A stretch of DNA of 64,000 bases, from NCBI RefSeq assembly GCF_041260155.1, contig NC_091942.1:8202501-8266500 (forward strand), written 5' to 3'. The notes beneath the pieces are model-generated. The model was not told where the DNA came from. It did no database searches and worked only from the letters and a program-made list of their open reading frames with translations. A program made the translations under genes and the position numbers. Below, in pieces: positions 22,103 to 32,812 of this stretch (the stretch's first letter is position 1; each line of letters starts with the position of its first letter). This DNA is from Ptychodera flava (taxonomy: Eukaryota > Hemichordata > Enteropneusta > Ptychoderidae).

Positions 22103-23885
22103 CTGTGCACTGGAGGAAAAAATCTTACATTTTATGAAACTTCAAGATGTTGTGTTTGAATACTTGTCTTGTTTATTTATAATATGGGATTAACATACTT
22201 TTCCGCCTTATTTTAGCTGCAGCAACACAAGGCACTCTCTCACTTTGGGCAAGAATTCTGAAGTTTAGCTTTAAAAGCATCATTTGTTAAATTAAGACAA
22301 ATCATCAACAGTGATCATAAATTGCTCCATTGATAAGTCAATAAGTATATCTAATTAATTATGAGAATCAAATTCTCCTGAATGAAATTCTTTCTTGGCA
22401 AAAGAGGTGATCTCTCTGCTCATGTTTTATTTCTTATGGCAAAATGCACCCTGGTCCCAGTAGGTCTTTAGACAGTAATTTTCTGGTCTGCATCGTGTGT
22501 GGACATACTTTTACGCCTGTTGAGTAATGAAAGATTTCAGTGCTTTGTTTTCATAAAAATAATTTTTATTTATTTTTCTCCATTGGTATAGCTTCCATTT
22601 GAATTTCAAATATCAATAATTTAATGAAGGTAACTTGATTGTCTTGAACCGAAATCTATTCTTGATTACAAAAGACAATGGTTTAAAGTTTTCTTGGTGA
22701 AAGTATGAACGACTATTTTCCAAACCACAAACTGGCTAATACAGTTTATAAACAGTGGTTTTGCGTGACGCGTTGCCAGAAGACGAACTAGACATGTTGT
22801 CTAAATGGAGGTGTTTTCAACGAGTCAGGCGAAACTATCAGCTAGGTGGTATTATCAGTGAATTACAAAGAAATCAACTATGCAAAAGTAGAATCATTGT
22901 CTAGCAGCTGATCAGACATACTCAAAACAACACAACCACACATATCTACGCACAGCCTGCTGTGTGGGACGTATCACTTGCAGTCAAATATAAGGCTTTT
23001 CGCATTTCTAAATTTTTAACTGACAAACATACACACATACATCGTTAATAAATAAGCGAGTATTTTCTCAACACACCAAACTTTATTGTGACGGAACTAT
23101 GTAAGAAAAATACAACTCAGATTGGTGATATATAACCTAGGATAGCAGACGTGGTGTTTGTGGATCGGATGTTGTTGTTTTGACTACATCTGACCTCCTG
23201 CTAGACAGTTTTTCTTCAAATTTTGTAGAGCTCGGTGATTCCTTCATGATCGACTCATACCGCTCAAGTGATAATTGCACCTGACTACGTGCAATTTTCA
23301 AAGTTGTTGTTGATTATTAATTTCACTCAAGAGTAGAATTTAACTTTATCAACAATAACATGGGGCGCCATATTGTACATAACCCATTGTGTTTGCAAAG
23401 ATAGTTCAGATCTCAATATACTTTGGGGATAAACACAGAAATGCTTGTCTACAAAAAATATGAGAATATTATTAGAAGTTCCTTTGTAATGTCCACGTTG
23501 CTTTTTTTATCCACTCAATATTTCATGAACTTCCACAATATGCCAGTGGCTATTTGAGTTTTCTCATACTTGAAGCAAAGTTTGATTGTAGCTGCTTGTA
23601 GCATATTCAACACTTTATTTTTCTCGCTTCTGAAGTACATGTTTTACGTTTGTATTTTCAATCACGTATTGCAAAGTGTCACCCATTCCGCAAAATGCAG
23701 GAAAGTAAAATATGTTGTTGTCTTTTGGTAAGTTTGAGCTGTAATTTTGACTCTGAAAATAACATTCTCATCTATAAACAGAGAGGCTTTGTGGGGTGTT
23801 CAGTCTTATTTAAGCAGTATTATGAAACTTGGCTGTCTGATTACGAACTTATACAATTATTTTATTATAGCTTTTACACACTTAC
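22103..23885. other. Duplicated intron with internal breakpoint
   Basis: 22103-22740 parallels 9930-10500, and 23100-23280 parallels 10500-10690. At about 23285 the sequence jumps from the segment that precedes an A exon to the segment that follows it (matching 12330 onward and 1000 onward). The A exon expected between is absent, so it was deleted with about 1.5 kb. Confidence 0.6.
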
Positions 23886-24011
23886 GTGCTTCACAACGTG
23901 TTCCGATGAAACAGCCAGGACAAGTACAAGGTTCGTGCAGTGTACAGGAGCCAGGAGTAACAGAACACACACCACCATTGAGGCATTCAATGCCTTGGCA
24001 GGGATCAATCA
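23886..24011 (-). CDS. EGF-like exon B4, left gene
   Basis: The exon is 126 nt, phase 1-1, with acceptor TTGGACAG and donor GTAAGT on the minus strand. It encodes an eight-cysteine module of spacing 4-5-6-5-1-2-5 with LNGGVC, PGSC and TCPGC. It is the closest relative of exon B1, including the longer fourth loop, and keeps the subfamily-B flanking introns. Confidence 0.86.
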
Positions 24012-26654
24012 CTGTCCAATGGAAGGAAACAAACCATACATTCCATTATCAAGCGCAAGGTGTTATGTTTGAATGATTGTCTTATTAATTTTTGATATGG
24101 GATTAACATATATTTTTGCTTTATTTCAGCTGTAGCATCACAAGGCACTGTCTCACATTTGGCAACAACCCTAAAGTAAGCTTTACAAAGCAGAATGTAT
24201 TAAACTAAGACAAATGATCAACACTGGTCAAAATTTGTTACACTAAATAGTCCATCAGTATATCAAATTCTGCTGAATGAAACTTGAATTCTTTCTTGGC
24301 AAAAGAGTTGATCTCTATGCTCATGTTTGATTTCTTATTGCAAAATGCCCCTGATCCCTGCAGTTTTTTCGACAGTAATTTTCTGTTCTGCAACTTATGT
24401 GGACAAACTGTGACGCCTGTTGAGTGATGAAAGATATCAGTGCTTTGTTTTTATAGACAATCAGAAATTCTGTTTTATCTATGGCGTTAAAACTGGCTAT
24501 AGCTGCCATTTAAAATTCAAATATCAATTATTTAATTAAGGTAACTTGATGGTCTTTTATCAAATCTATTGATTTTGAAAGAGAATGGTTTGCCTTAAGG
24601 AAAATTTGAACAACTAGTTTCCAAGGCACAAACTGTCTACTACAGTCATATACAGCGGTTTGCATTGACCCGTTGCCATTAGACGAACTAAACATAGTCT
24701 AAATCCTGATGTTGTCATCAGAGTTATGCGTAACTATCAGCTCGGCGGTATTATCAGTCAATTACAAAGAAATCAACTCTGCAAAAGTAGAAACATTATC
24801 TAGCAGGTGATCAGACATATCAAAGATGACAAGAAAACCACCTCATACTATATATTTTCAAAAGGCAGAGACTCTAAGATTAGTTTGGTAGCAGTAGTTT
24901 ACTCGATGGATGAAGTAGGTGCATATCTGGGGTAAAAAACCTCAATTCTGGTATTAATGATAAAAATTAATTTAAGTCAAAAACTTGTCGCTATTTTCTG
25001 AAATGTAATATTTCACTTTAAAGAAGAGTGTATGAGAACAAAGCGATTACTTTATTTTGCATTATCTATCCTCATTAAAATATGGCAGGGATTGAAAGAC
25101 TGGCACTCAAAAAAGTGATTAAAATCATGATTAGCAAAATTATAATGCCTCTTATTCAAAATGTAAGAACTTTATTGCCAAAGAAAATATTAGTTTTGTT
25201 ATGTAGCATTTAAAGAACATATTGTGAAAATTTCAGAAAATTTTACTAAGCCAGAATGGAGTTAAATACTTTGGAAATTTTGAAATTGGGAGAAAAAGAA
25301 GCTAAGAGAATCGAGTGATTTGCATATATTTGTCTAAAGTAACACTTCTATATCATGCAATTTACAACTGCGTGACAAGCTAAAAGGTGAACCAAACTGA
25401 TATTTTAATCTTTGGTTAACAAATTAATTGAAATTGAATGAGTGTTTGCGAAAAAGTGAAAAAGTAATTTTGGGGCAAAATACGCTGTGTTGGGTGCAGC
25501 GCCCCCTTAATGCCTTTGACATTTACAAATCTTTAAACTGACAAACCTACACACATACATCATAAATAAAGAAGCAAGTATTTTCTCAAGACTTCATACT
25601 TTCTTGCGACGGAACTATGAAAAAAAATTACAACTCGGATTGCTGGTATGTAGATAGTCTATGAGAGCATATATAGTGTGCGTGGATCGGATGGTGTTGT
25701 TATGACTACGCGTGGCCTCTTGCTAGACAATGATTTAATTTTTGGAGAGCTGATCCCTTCATGATCGACTTATACCGCCTAGTTGATAATTGCACCTGAC
25801 TGTGTTTTGATCACCTCGATGTAAACAATATGTCTAGTTCGTCTAATGGCAACGGGTCCAAGCAAACCACTGTATTGGTTCATGTAGTGTTAGATTTAAT
25901 ATTTGAATTGCGTCAACAGTCTGCAGTTTAAGCACAGCAAGTAAATTACCAACAACTGCTGTTACCTTGCTAGACAATATTGTAAAACTGAAGCCAAGGC
26001 TTATGGCTCATCTACAACACAAACATATTTACATGAATTGTGTATATATGACATGTGCATTGGTTCAATCGAAAAAAATCCCTGACGTGTTTCTTAGTGT
26101 TGGTTGGTATATCACTATGGACACTGACATTGATAGAATGAACATTGATCTTTAGGAGTGGTGTAGGTACCACCATTCTGGCAAGGTTTGCCGTTGCAAG
26201 TACTCACACCTATTGAGAATATGATAGCATTGTGATACATTGAAAGGAAGAAAAACCCCTCTACTCATCCAATAGTTAAAAATAGCAGCCCCGTGACCAT
26301 ACTTCCTCTTGTTCACTCTAAGTTGATATCATTGTTACCACAAAACTGCGAGTTATAACATTGAATGTTTCGAGCAAACAAGAACCTTACAGAGGCCTTT
26401 CCTTTAATAATAAAACACTGTGGACACGTGCACTTAGATTAAACTCCTGTATAATTTTTCTTTTATGAAAGCAGTGTATTTCTTCACTGGGAATTAGGAC
26501 ATTTCGGAAAGGATGGAAGAAGTAGATCTCAGTTTAGCAAAGCATTAAAATTTTTATACATAACATAGTTCTGAAACGAAGACGCAGCCAAACTTTGTGA
26601 CATAAACACAGCCACTATAGCATCAAAAACGCTAACTTATTACAGAAATGTTTT
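24012..26654. other. Intron upstream of exon B4
   Basis: 24012-24680 matches the intron upstream of B1. 24690-25500 is largely unique. 25500-26600 matches 10500-11740. At the place where an A exon would follow (about 26610) the similarity stops, so a third A exon seems lost. No other coding signal is seen. Confidence 0.5.
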
Positions 26655-26745
26655 TTTTAGACAGTTTTCATAAGCACGTGTTTCGCAGTCATCACCAATA
26701 TAACAGAATTGACAGCTGCAGCGATATGTTTCACAGAATATATCA
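26655..26745 (-). pseudogene. Relic of the C-terminal half of an EGF-like exon
   Basis: On the minus strand this reads FCETYRCSCQFCYIGDDCET, which carries the last four cysteines of the eight-cysteine module (C-x-C-x2-C-x5-C). The N-terminal half is absent and the donor is weak (CAC|GTGC). It lies in the intron just downstream of exon D, at the position where a subfamily-A exon would be expected. I regard it as decayed. Confidence 0.5.
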
Positions 26746-26812
26746 ACAACAAGAAAATTTTCATCATTAAATGTAAATACGGGAGGAAAATGTTTTAGAT
26801 AAGAGTACATAC

Positions 26813-26938
26813 CACTTTCACAGTTTGTGCCTGTGAAACACGTAGGACAGAAACAGCTGTACTGAACACAGGATCCCGGGTCTGGCAGACAGAATCCTCC
26901 ATTTTGGCACGGGTTGGTGGGCTGACATGGATTGACAA
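26813..26938 (-). CDS. EGF-like exon D, left gene
   Basis: The exon is 126 nt, phase 1-1, with acceptor CATTGACAG and donor GTATGT on the minus strand. It encodes an eight-cysteine module of spacing 5-5-6-4-1-2-5 with CQNGGF, PGSC and CPTCFTG. It is single-copy here, with unique introns. It would form the second EGF module of the mature protein, after exon E. Confidence 0.87.
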
Positions 26939-27466
26939 CTGTCAATGGATTAAATTCAGAGTATAAGTAATTAACGGATATATAAATTGTGATTCCACAA
27001 AGTGTCAAACGTGCGGAAGATAACTGTGTGATAACGTGTCTAAAATGACAAATGTACAAGAAGATTTATGACACCATATAGTCACCTGTAATCTAAATAA
27101 TACATTTCCATATATGGGCAAAGGGGCGTTTCTTTGGTATTAAAAATGCCCATCTGAGAGCGATGTTTTTAAAAAGCAGCCACCCGCTTAAAATCTGTGA
27201 TTTGTTAGATTTTCTCTTTCCATGGTCACTGTGGCAAAATTGGAACAGGTGACAGTATACCTTTAATATGCAAATGTAAGCTCACCTTCTTTTCTTTTTA
27301 AGCAATGCACTTGTTTTTATGAGTAATTTGTAATATGGCAACATTCAGCTCTAGGACACCAAACACAATATTTAAGACATTTGAGAATTACGGCTGTGTC
27401 GGGTAATGCGGTACTGACAATGATGCTGACACACATACGAGAGAAAGTACATGAATGAATACTTAC

Positions 27467-27604
27467 ATGTCTGACAGGTTCTACCAGTGTAACATGGTAA
27501 ACACATGCAAGTGTAGTTGTCATCTGTTAAATTTCTGCTCGTGACCGTACTATTCTCACAAGTTCCTTGATTCATACACGGTTCACTCTCACAGGGATCG
27601 ATTT
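27467..27604 (-). CDS. EGF-like exon E, variant with seven cysteines
   Basis: The exon is 138 nt, phase 1-1, with a pyrimidine-rich acceptor ending TTTCAG and donor GTAAGT on the minus strand. It would encode the first EGF module after the signal peptide. The third loop is long (18 residues) and lacks the PGSC cysteine of the family, while its presumed partner in CLPC is kept. Seven cysteines result, leaving one predicted to be unpaired. Three N-glycosylation sequons (NST, NLT, NYT) cluster in the long loop. The free cysteine could allow dimerisation, but that is speculation. Confidence 0.85.
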
Positions 27605-28224
27605 CTGAAAAAAAAAAAAAACCATAGATAGTTAAGGCAAAAGGAAGAACGCGCTTCGAGGACAGTTATTCAAACGCTCAAATTTTTACTTTATTATTCT
27701 GATCTAACACCTGTGTAGGCTATATTGAAGCTCCTCGAGTAAATAAAGTTTTCACCGTCTTGCTTTTGTGAAAATCAAAACTTTCTTGAAAGACATAACA
27801 TAGGGATGGCGGTCATGTTGAATTTAAATATATATGCGAATTTAAGGAAATATGTTTCCATAGTACCAACATTTGCACAGTGACCCCCTGATTGGTATTC
27901 AAGATTTTCAAATAGAATCGTCGAAAGTTTCACAGAGGAAAATCTGAGTAAAAGTGTAAGTCTTCGAATTGCGAGGCGCGTAAATCCTTAATATCAGTTT
28001 TGTTTTCTCATTGTAATTATTATATTTTTTATCGTATTTGTATGTCCTTTTGCCTGTCAGATATATAAATGGAAGCTGTTATTTTACCTTCCAGTATTTG
28101 TTTATTCAGAGACAAGCATTTCCAATCAAACAAAATCCCATCGTTAACACGAGAAGTAGAAATGTTAAACTATTTCCTGGAACTAGTTTGGGTTAATTGG
28201 ATTGACATTATTTCTCGGTTCTAG

Positions 28225-29429
28225 GACAGTTACCAACCAGGAGCAAATACCCTCTGGACAATCACCACAAGACATTTACCCCCCCCCCCCCGACTAATTA
28301 CCACCAACCATTTACCACCGAGACATTTATCCCCAAAGACATTTACCATCGAGACATTTATCCCCCCAATACTATTTATAACGACAATATTGCTTTGTCG
28401 AAAATGTCAAATAAGAAATGATGAAAAAACAAGGTTCCCGAACAATCGCGAAGATTGCGTTTGCATCTTTCCTAGGACTGTCTCCTGCTTGGTGCCACAT
28501 GCTCTACTTTTGCTATGGCTGGTAAGTGTACCATACGTCCGATACTAAAAGACCCTCTCTCTAACCACTACACCACGAGGAGCTGTCTGCGGCTGTCAGT
28601 TGAAATGTTAATCTTGAACTTAACACTGTGTGTCTAAACATGCATTATGTAGTAAATGAATACAATAAATGAATAATAATAATATAATATTTATTTCTTT
28701 AAAAACACATTTCACATACGTCTCAATGCGCTTTACACATTTAAATACATAAAAATACTAGCAAAGTAAATATATGATTAAAATTCTACGGAGTAAGCAT
28801 CAGTAAACGTTAAAAATAAATCACGCATCAACGGTTACTGAAAAAATGGTGACACTTCAAATACATTAGGAATAGTGCTTTAAAAAGGTGAGTCTTTAAA
28901 TCGCGCTTATGAATGATATTAAAATAACAACTATATGATGTTAATGGACTAAAATGATGTCTCTATACGAATCATTTTATTGCTTTACCCTAAACCTAAC
29001 CTTAACCCTAACACTAGACAACTAATAATATTTGTCTCTTTTTCTATTTTTATCTTTTCTTTAGTCAAAACCGGGTTGCATCGAAAGTTACACACATCTT
29101 AAATTTCATGGTTTACGGGTAGAATGTGTGTTAGATGTTTCATAAAATATTTACAAATTCCTTCATCACCAACATATAAAATACACTCCATAATGCTGTT
29201 TGAATCATGGACAGTGTATGCTACATGTATGACAAAACAAATTTGAAACTGTTTGAAAATAAAGATAATGAATCAGATATCCTTTACAATTAATTTTTAA
29301 GAGATGGGGTAATTGTCCGGGTGGTAAATGTCTTGTGTGGTAAGTGTCTGAGTGGTGAGTGTCCAATAGCCGGGGAGTAGATGGTGGGTGGCAAATGTCC
29401 GGGGACTAAATGTCCGGGGGGTAACTGTC
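28225..29429. mobile_element. TIR element with short-repeat subterminal arrays
   Basis: The element is about 1.2 kb, with ends GACAGTTACC and GGTAACTGTC as perfect 10-bp inverted repeats. Behind each end is a cluster of variants of GACATTTACC (left, 28250-28375) or its complement (right, 29305-29425), including a C-run at 28279-28291. The interior is AT-rich with no transposase. It lies in the first intron of the left gene. I see no clear target duplication. Superfamily unassigned. Confidence 0.65.
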
Positions 29430-29699
29430 ATATTACCAATTTCTCAACATTTCAAGAGAATCGTTTAATATAACACCATATTAGCTTACCATCTTTAAAA
29501 CTGTATTCAAAATTAAAGATGTGGTATGTTATGAGTAACAAATTTTGCATGACAATATCTAATGCAATATTGTTCAGAACAATGAACAATATTTATATTT
29601 GAATGAAAATGGGTAGACTTGACTATACTTTCTTCGCAACTGAAAAACTAGATTAAATCTTAACTTGAAATTTTGCCTCAACCACAGCTAGGAGTTATC

Positions 29700-29701
29700 C
29701 T

Positions 29702-29744
<43 letters not shown>

Positions 29745-29748
29745 TTTT
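29700..29748. repeat. (TTTA)n microsatellite
   Basis: About twelve uninterrupted TTTA units in intron 1 of the left gene. Confidence 0.95.
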
Positions 29749-30429
29749 TCTATTATTAATTTAGTTATTTAGTTGTTTTAAAAGACTAACTCTGTCAAAA
29801 ATGTCAATACTCGAGCTTCATTGTTATATTTTATTATAAATGCTTAAAGCACGTGGCATAAAAGAGTGTTTACGAACCTTGATTCTCCAAACAAAGGATA
29901 ATAAGGAGTAAGCAGAATGTATTCAGTGCCAGGCATTATTTTTGAACACTATAGTGTACGTAATATATAAAATACAAGTCAGCAACTTTTAATAGCTATA
30001 GTTGCCGCGGAGAGTTACGTAAAAAGGTTCATGTATGCAAACTCTGTCACAGGGCGTTACACGCCGGGGATGACGTGAAAGTAATATAGTATAAAAAAAT
30101 AAAAAATATGTTATGAATTGTGCCGGTAAATTTGTGTGATTGCTCGTCTTGTCAGCAGTGAAGGTAGAAAGCGCCTATTACGAGTACGGGCCCAGCATTG
30201 TTGTGGTCACCGGGCGGAAAATTTGAGTGTTTTCTCCGCCCGCGCGGAGTGGCCGCTCTCCTTGTCAGCAGTGAAGATAAGATGTGCCATTTTAAAATAA
30301 GAACATGCAGTCAGTGTTGCTAAGTTTACAATGGATTGTGTAAAGTGGGTAAAAGGAGCCATTTTAGCAGAAATAAGTAACTAAAACGGAAAAGAAATGA
30401 TGCAGTCTAAATAGCCTACACGAACGTGC

Positions 30430-30945
30430 ACGTGTGGGTCGAATAAGGAATGTGGAAACTGGAACAAATGCCATCTCTTCTTCTTATATTTATTGGATAA
30501 AAAAGCTAGTTAACCTTTGCTTCGCCTCGGGGTAGTGATTGGAACGATTTTGCCGCCATTTCATGGCAAGTAAGCTGTACGGCAACAGCGAATGGAACTT
30601 AGAACCAGCTTCACCGTCTTATTCGTAATTCACATTCTAGTTTTTATCTTTTTTTGGAATAAGAAACTGGGAACTGGAAACTAGCTTCACGTCCTTGAAC
30701 GTTATTCGCATTAGATTAAATCAGGAACTGGGAACCGGCTTAACGTCCTAGTTCCTTATTCATCATCGGATAAGAAACTAGAAACTGGAAACCTGCTTCA
30801 CTTCCTAGTTCGTTATACACGCTGGATCGAATAAGAAACTGCGCACAGCGCCCAAAAGACGACAGTCTGGGTCATCAGGACTATGTTCTTATTCGTTATT
30901 CACATTCGATCGAATAAGGAACTTGGAACTGGGAACTGGGAACTA
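30430..30945. repeat. Diverged ~60-bp tandem repeats
   Basis: Several imperfect units carry GGAACTGGGAACT-type and CCTAGTTCNTTATTC-type boxes, ending in a short GGGAACT run near 30930. No coding signal. Confidence 0.6.
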
Positions 30946-30946
30946 A

Positions 30947-31354
30947 AACCATTTTCAGTAATAGAGCGCGAAGCCACTGCGGTGAACTGCAATAAAACTG
31001 CTCACACTAATTAGTTTCAGCTGTAGCCAGCTGGCAAAGTCGACAACATTGTATGTCCCATGCAGACAGTTTGTCTGGGGAAGTTGAAATAAAAAAGATT
31101 TGTACATGGACCAGTGCATGGTAATGTTACTTTGTATCTTAATCTTGAGCACAGGGTGCCAATCGTAAACTCTCATTTACAACTCGAGCCTCAGACAGAC
31201 CTAGTTTTGCCTTTGTACAAGCAGACTTTTTGGTCTTTATCAAGTAGCCTTGTTCAACACCAAAGTGGCCACGGCTACAGCTGAAACTAATTAGTGTAAG
31301 CAGTTTTATTGCAGTTCACTGCAGTGGCTTCGCGCTCTATTACTGAAAATGGTT
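30947..31354. repeat. 82-bp near-perfect inverted repeat in intron 1
   Basis: The arms 30947-31028 and 31273-31354 are reverse complements with about two mismatches, separated by 244 bp. The pair ends 127 bp downstream (in transcription) of the signal-peptide exon. It may be a small palindromic element or form a hairpin in the pre-mRNA. Confidence 0.88.
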
Positions 31355-31480
31355 GTAACTCCACACACCTACTCATCGTTGCGAGCGAAACCATGGCATA
31401 CCAAACGATAGTTCGCAGGTGTCACTTAAAGTTCACCTTTGCTACGATCCCACGAGATAATAAAGATTTATTTCACTTAC

Positions 31481-31544
31481 CTTGCGCTTCGACAACACAC
31501 GTCGTCACAAGCACTACACTGAAGATGAGCATTAGTATCTTCAT
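31481..31544 (-). CDS. Signal-peptide exon, first coding exon of the left gene
   Basis: On the minus strand an ATG opens a 64-nt coding stretch of 21 codons plus one base, ending at a strong GTAAGTG donor in phase 1. The peptide has a short basic start (MK), a hydrophobic core (ILMLIFSVVLV) and a small-residue end (VVEAQ), which is a classical secretory signal with cleavage likely near VEA. Phase 1 matches every EGF-like exon downstream, and no EGF exon lies between it and 42.6 kb. I therefore place the 5' end of the left gene here. The UTR boundary is unknown. Confidence 0.82.
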
Positions 31545-32400
31545 GTTACAAAGTGTCTCACAACCGGCAACTACGTTTCCAGTGTCATAACACCGGTGAA
31601 AACCCCCAAACGAGATGGGTACGTACGGTAGAAACTCTGCCGGTTTCAGAGCCCGCCTATCTGTGGAGATGCCTCGGACTCACTGGCGATAAGACCTCTG
31701 CCAGGGACATTCATATTATAATCCGGTAGACACAGGAGCCTTTGTATTCCCGCAATTCAGCATATGATTCACAATACAGGATATAAGGTCAGCATACAGC
31801 CCCAATTTAACTCGAGAAATTTGCATAACCCTTTACTTCACCTGCTTGATAATAAAATACCTCGTTATATCTATCTATATATTTTTTTCTTGTATATGTG
31901 TATGCATGTACTTATGTTAACTTGGTATATATTTGTATACGTCTATGAGAATATAAATGACATCAAGTCAATTTTTCTCATAAAGAAATTTCATAAATGT
32001 TATAAATTCCCCCTCTAGTCTTCGTCGTTCATCTGATTACGAAGAAAAGCAGAAAAGCTGAATAGGCGGTGATATTTCGTACATCTAGAGCTACAATAAA
32101 ATGAAATTATTCTGGCAAGGGATAATTTCGGACCAAGTGTGTCCACGGCGCGTATTTAGAACAAATATTGTTTCTTTGAGATTATAATCACTTAAAATCA
32201 TGAAAAGTGAACGCTCCACTCGCATCACTTGATGTCTGGCAGTGAAGGGTGTAAGTGAAATCCTGAGTATTGGAATGCGTCCAGTAACGACACAGCTGTT
32301 GCTTGGCCGCACCTCTCAATAGTTGAAGTTACTGCAAAGTTTATTTTATGTGAGGTTTGCTGTCTGCTGAAAAGAAAAGATCAATCGGCAAACATCTGGT
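31545..32400 (-). promoter_or_regulatory. Presumed 5' flank of the left gene
   Basis: This lies directly upstream of the signal-peptide exon. On the minus strand an ATTATAATATG stretch near 31707-31722 could be a TATA-like element about 165 bp before the ATG. The transcription start cannot be fixed from sequence alone. Confidence 0.3.
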
Positions 32401-32407
32401 TAATACG

Positions 32408-32812
32408 CTTGATTGATTTGATTATGACTTCTTCACAAAATGGACGGATGATTATATTTTCACAAAGAAGACTCTTTCAAGATCTCTACGCTACATGACG
32501 TCAGCCGCAATGGACATAGATTATGGCCCACAATGGTCATTGTTCTTGACGCCATTGATGGGCCGCGGGGGAAAGGGTGTTTGTGTGGCGATTTCTCATT
32601 CGGGTTACAGTATGTTATGTCAGCGTGTTACCTTCGCATGCTTACTGTAACACTAGAAGTGTTGTGACTACACCAACGACGAGATGTCCATTCTACAGAC
32701 AACTTCCACAAATACATCTGATTCGCACAAGACAATGTTGGTGAAGTGTGTAAGACGCAGCAAATCTCTGTAGAAATACACATAGGCTATTTCCAGAAGC
32801 TCCAGGTTGAGG
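32408..32812 (+). repeat. Dispersed 0.4-kb direct repeat, copy 1
   Basis: This matches 36630-37033 in the same orientation at roughly 90% by eye. Shared boxes include TGATTATATTTTCACAAAGA at the left and CTCTGTAGAAATACACATAG at the right. No LTR-type termini or coding potential are seen. Confidence 0.8.

Noticed and set aside
28553..28585. tRNA-like stretch on the minus strand with an A-box-like TGGTGTAGTGG
   Set aside because: No convincing B box, acceptor stem or cloverleaf follows; at most a remnant of a tRNA-derived SINE.
28984..29016. Telomere-like CCTAACCCTAA variants
   Set aside because: Only a few degenerate units inside a transposon-like segment; not a telomere or a clear interstitial array.
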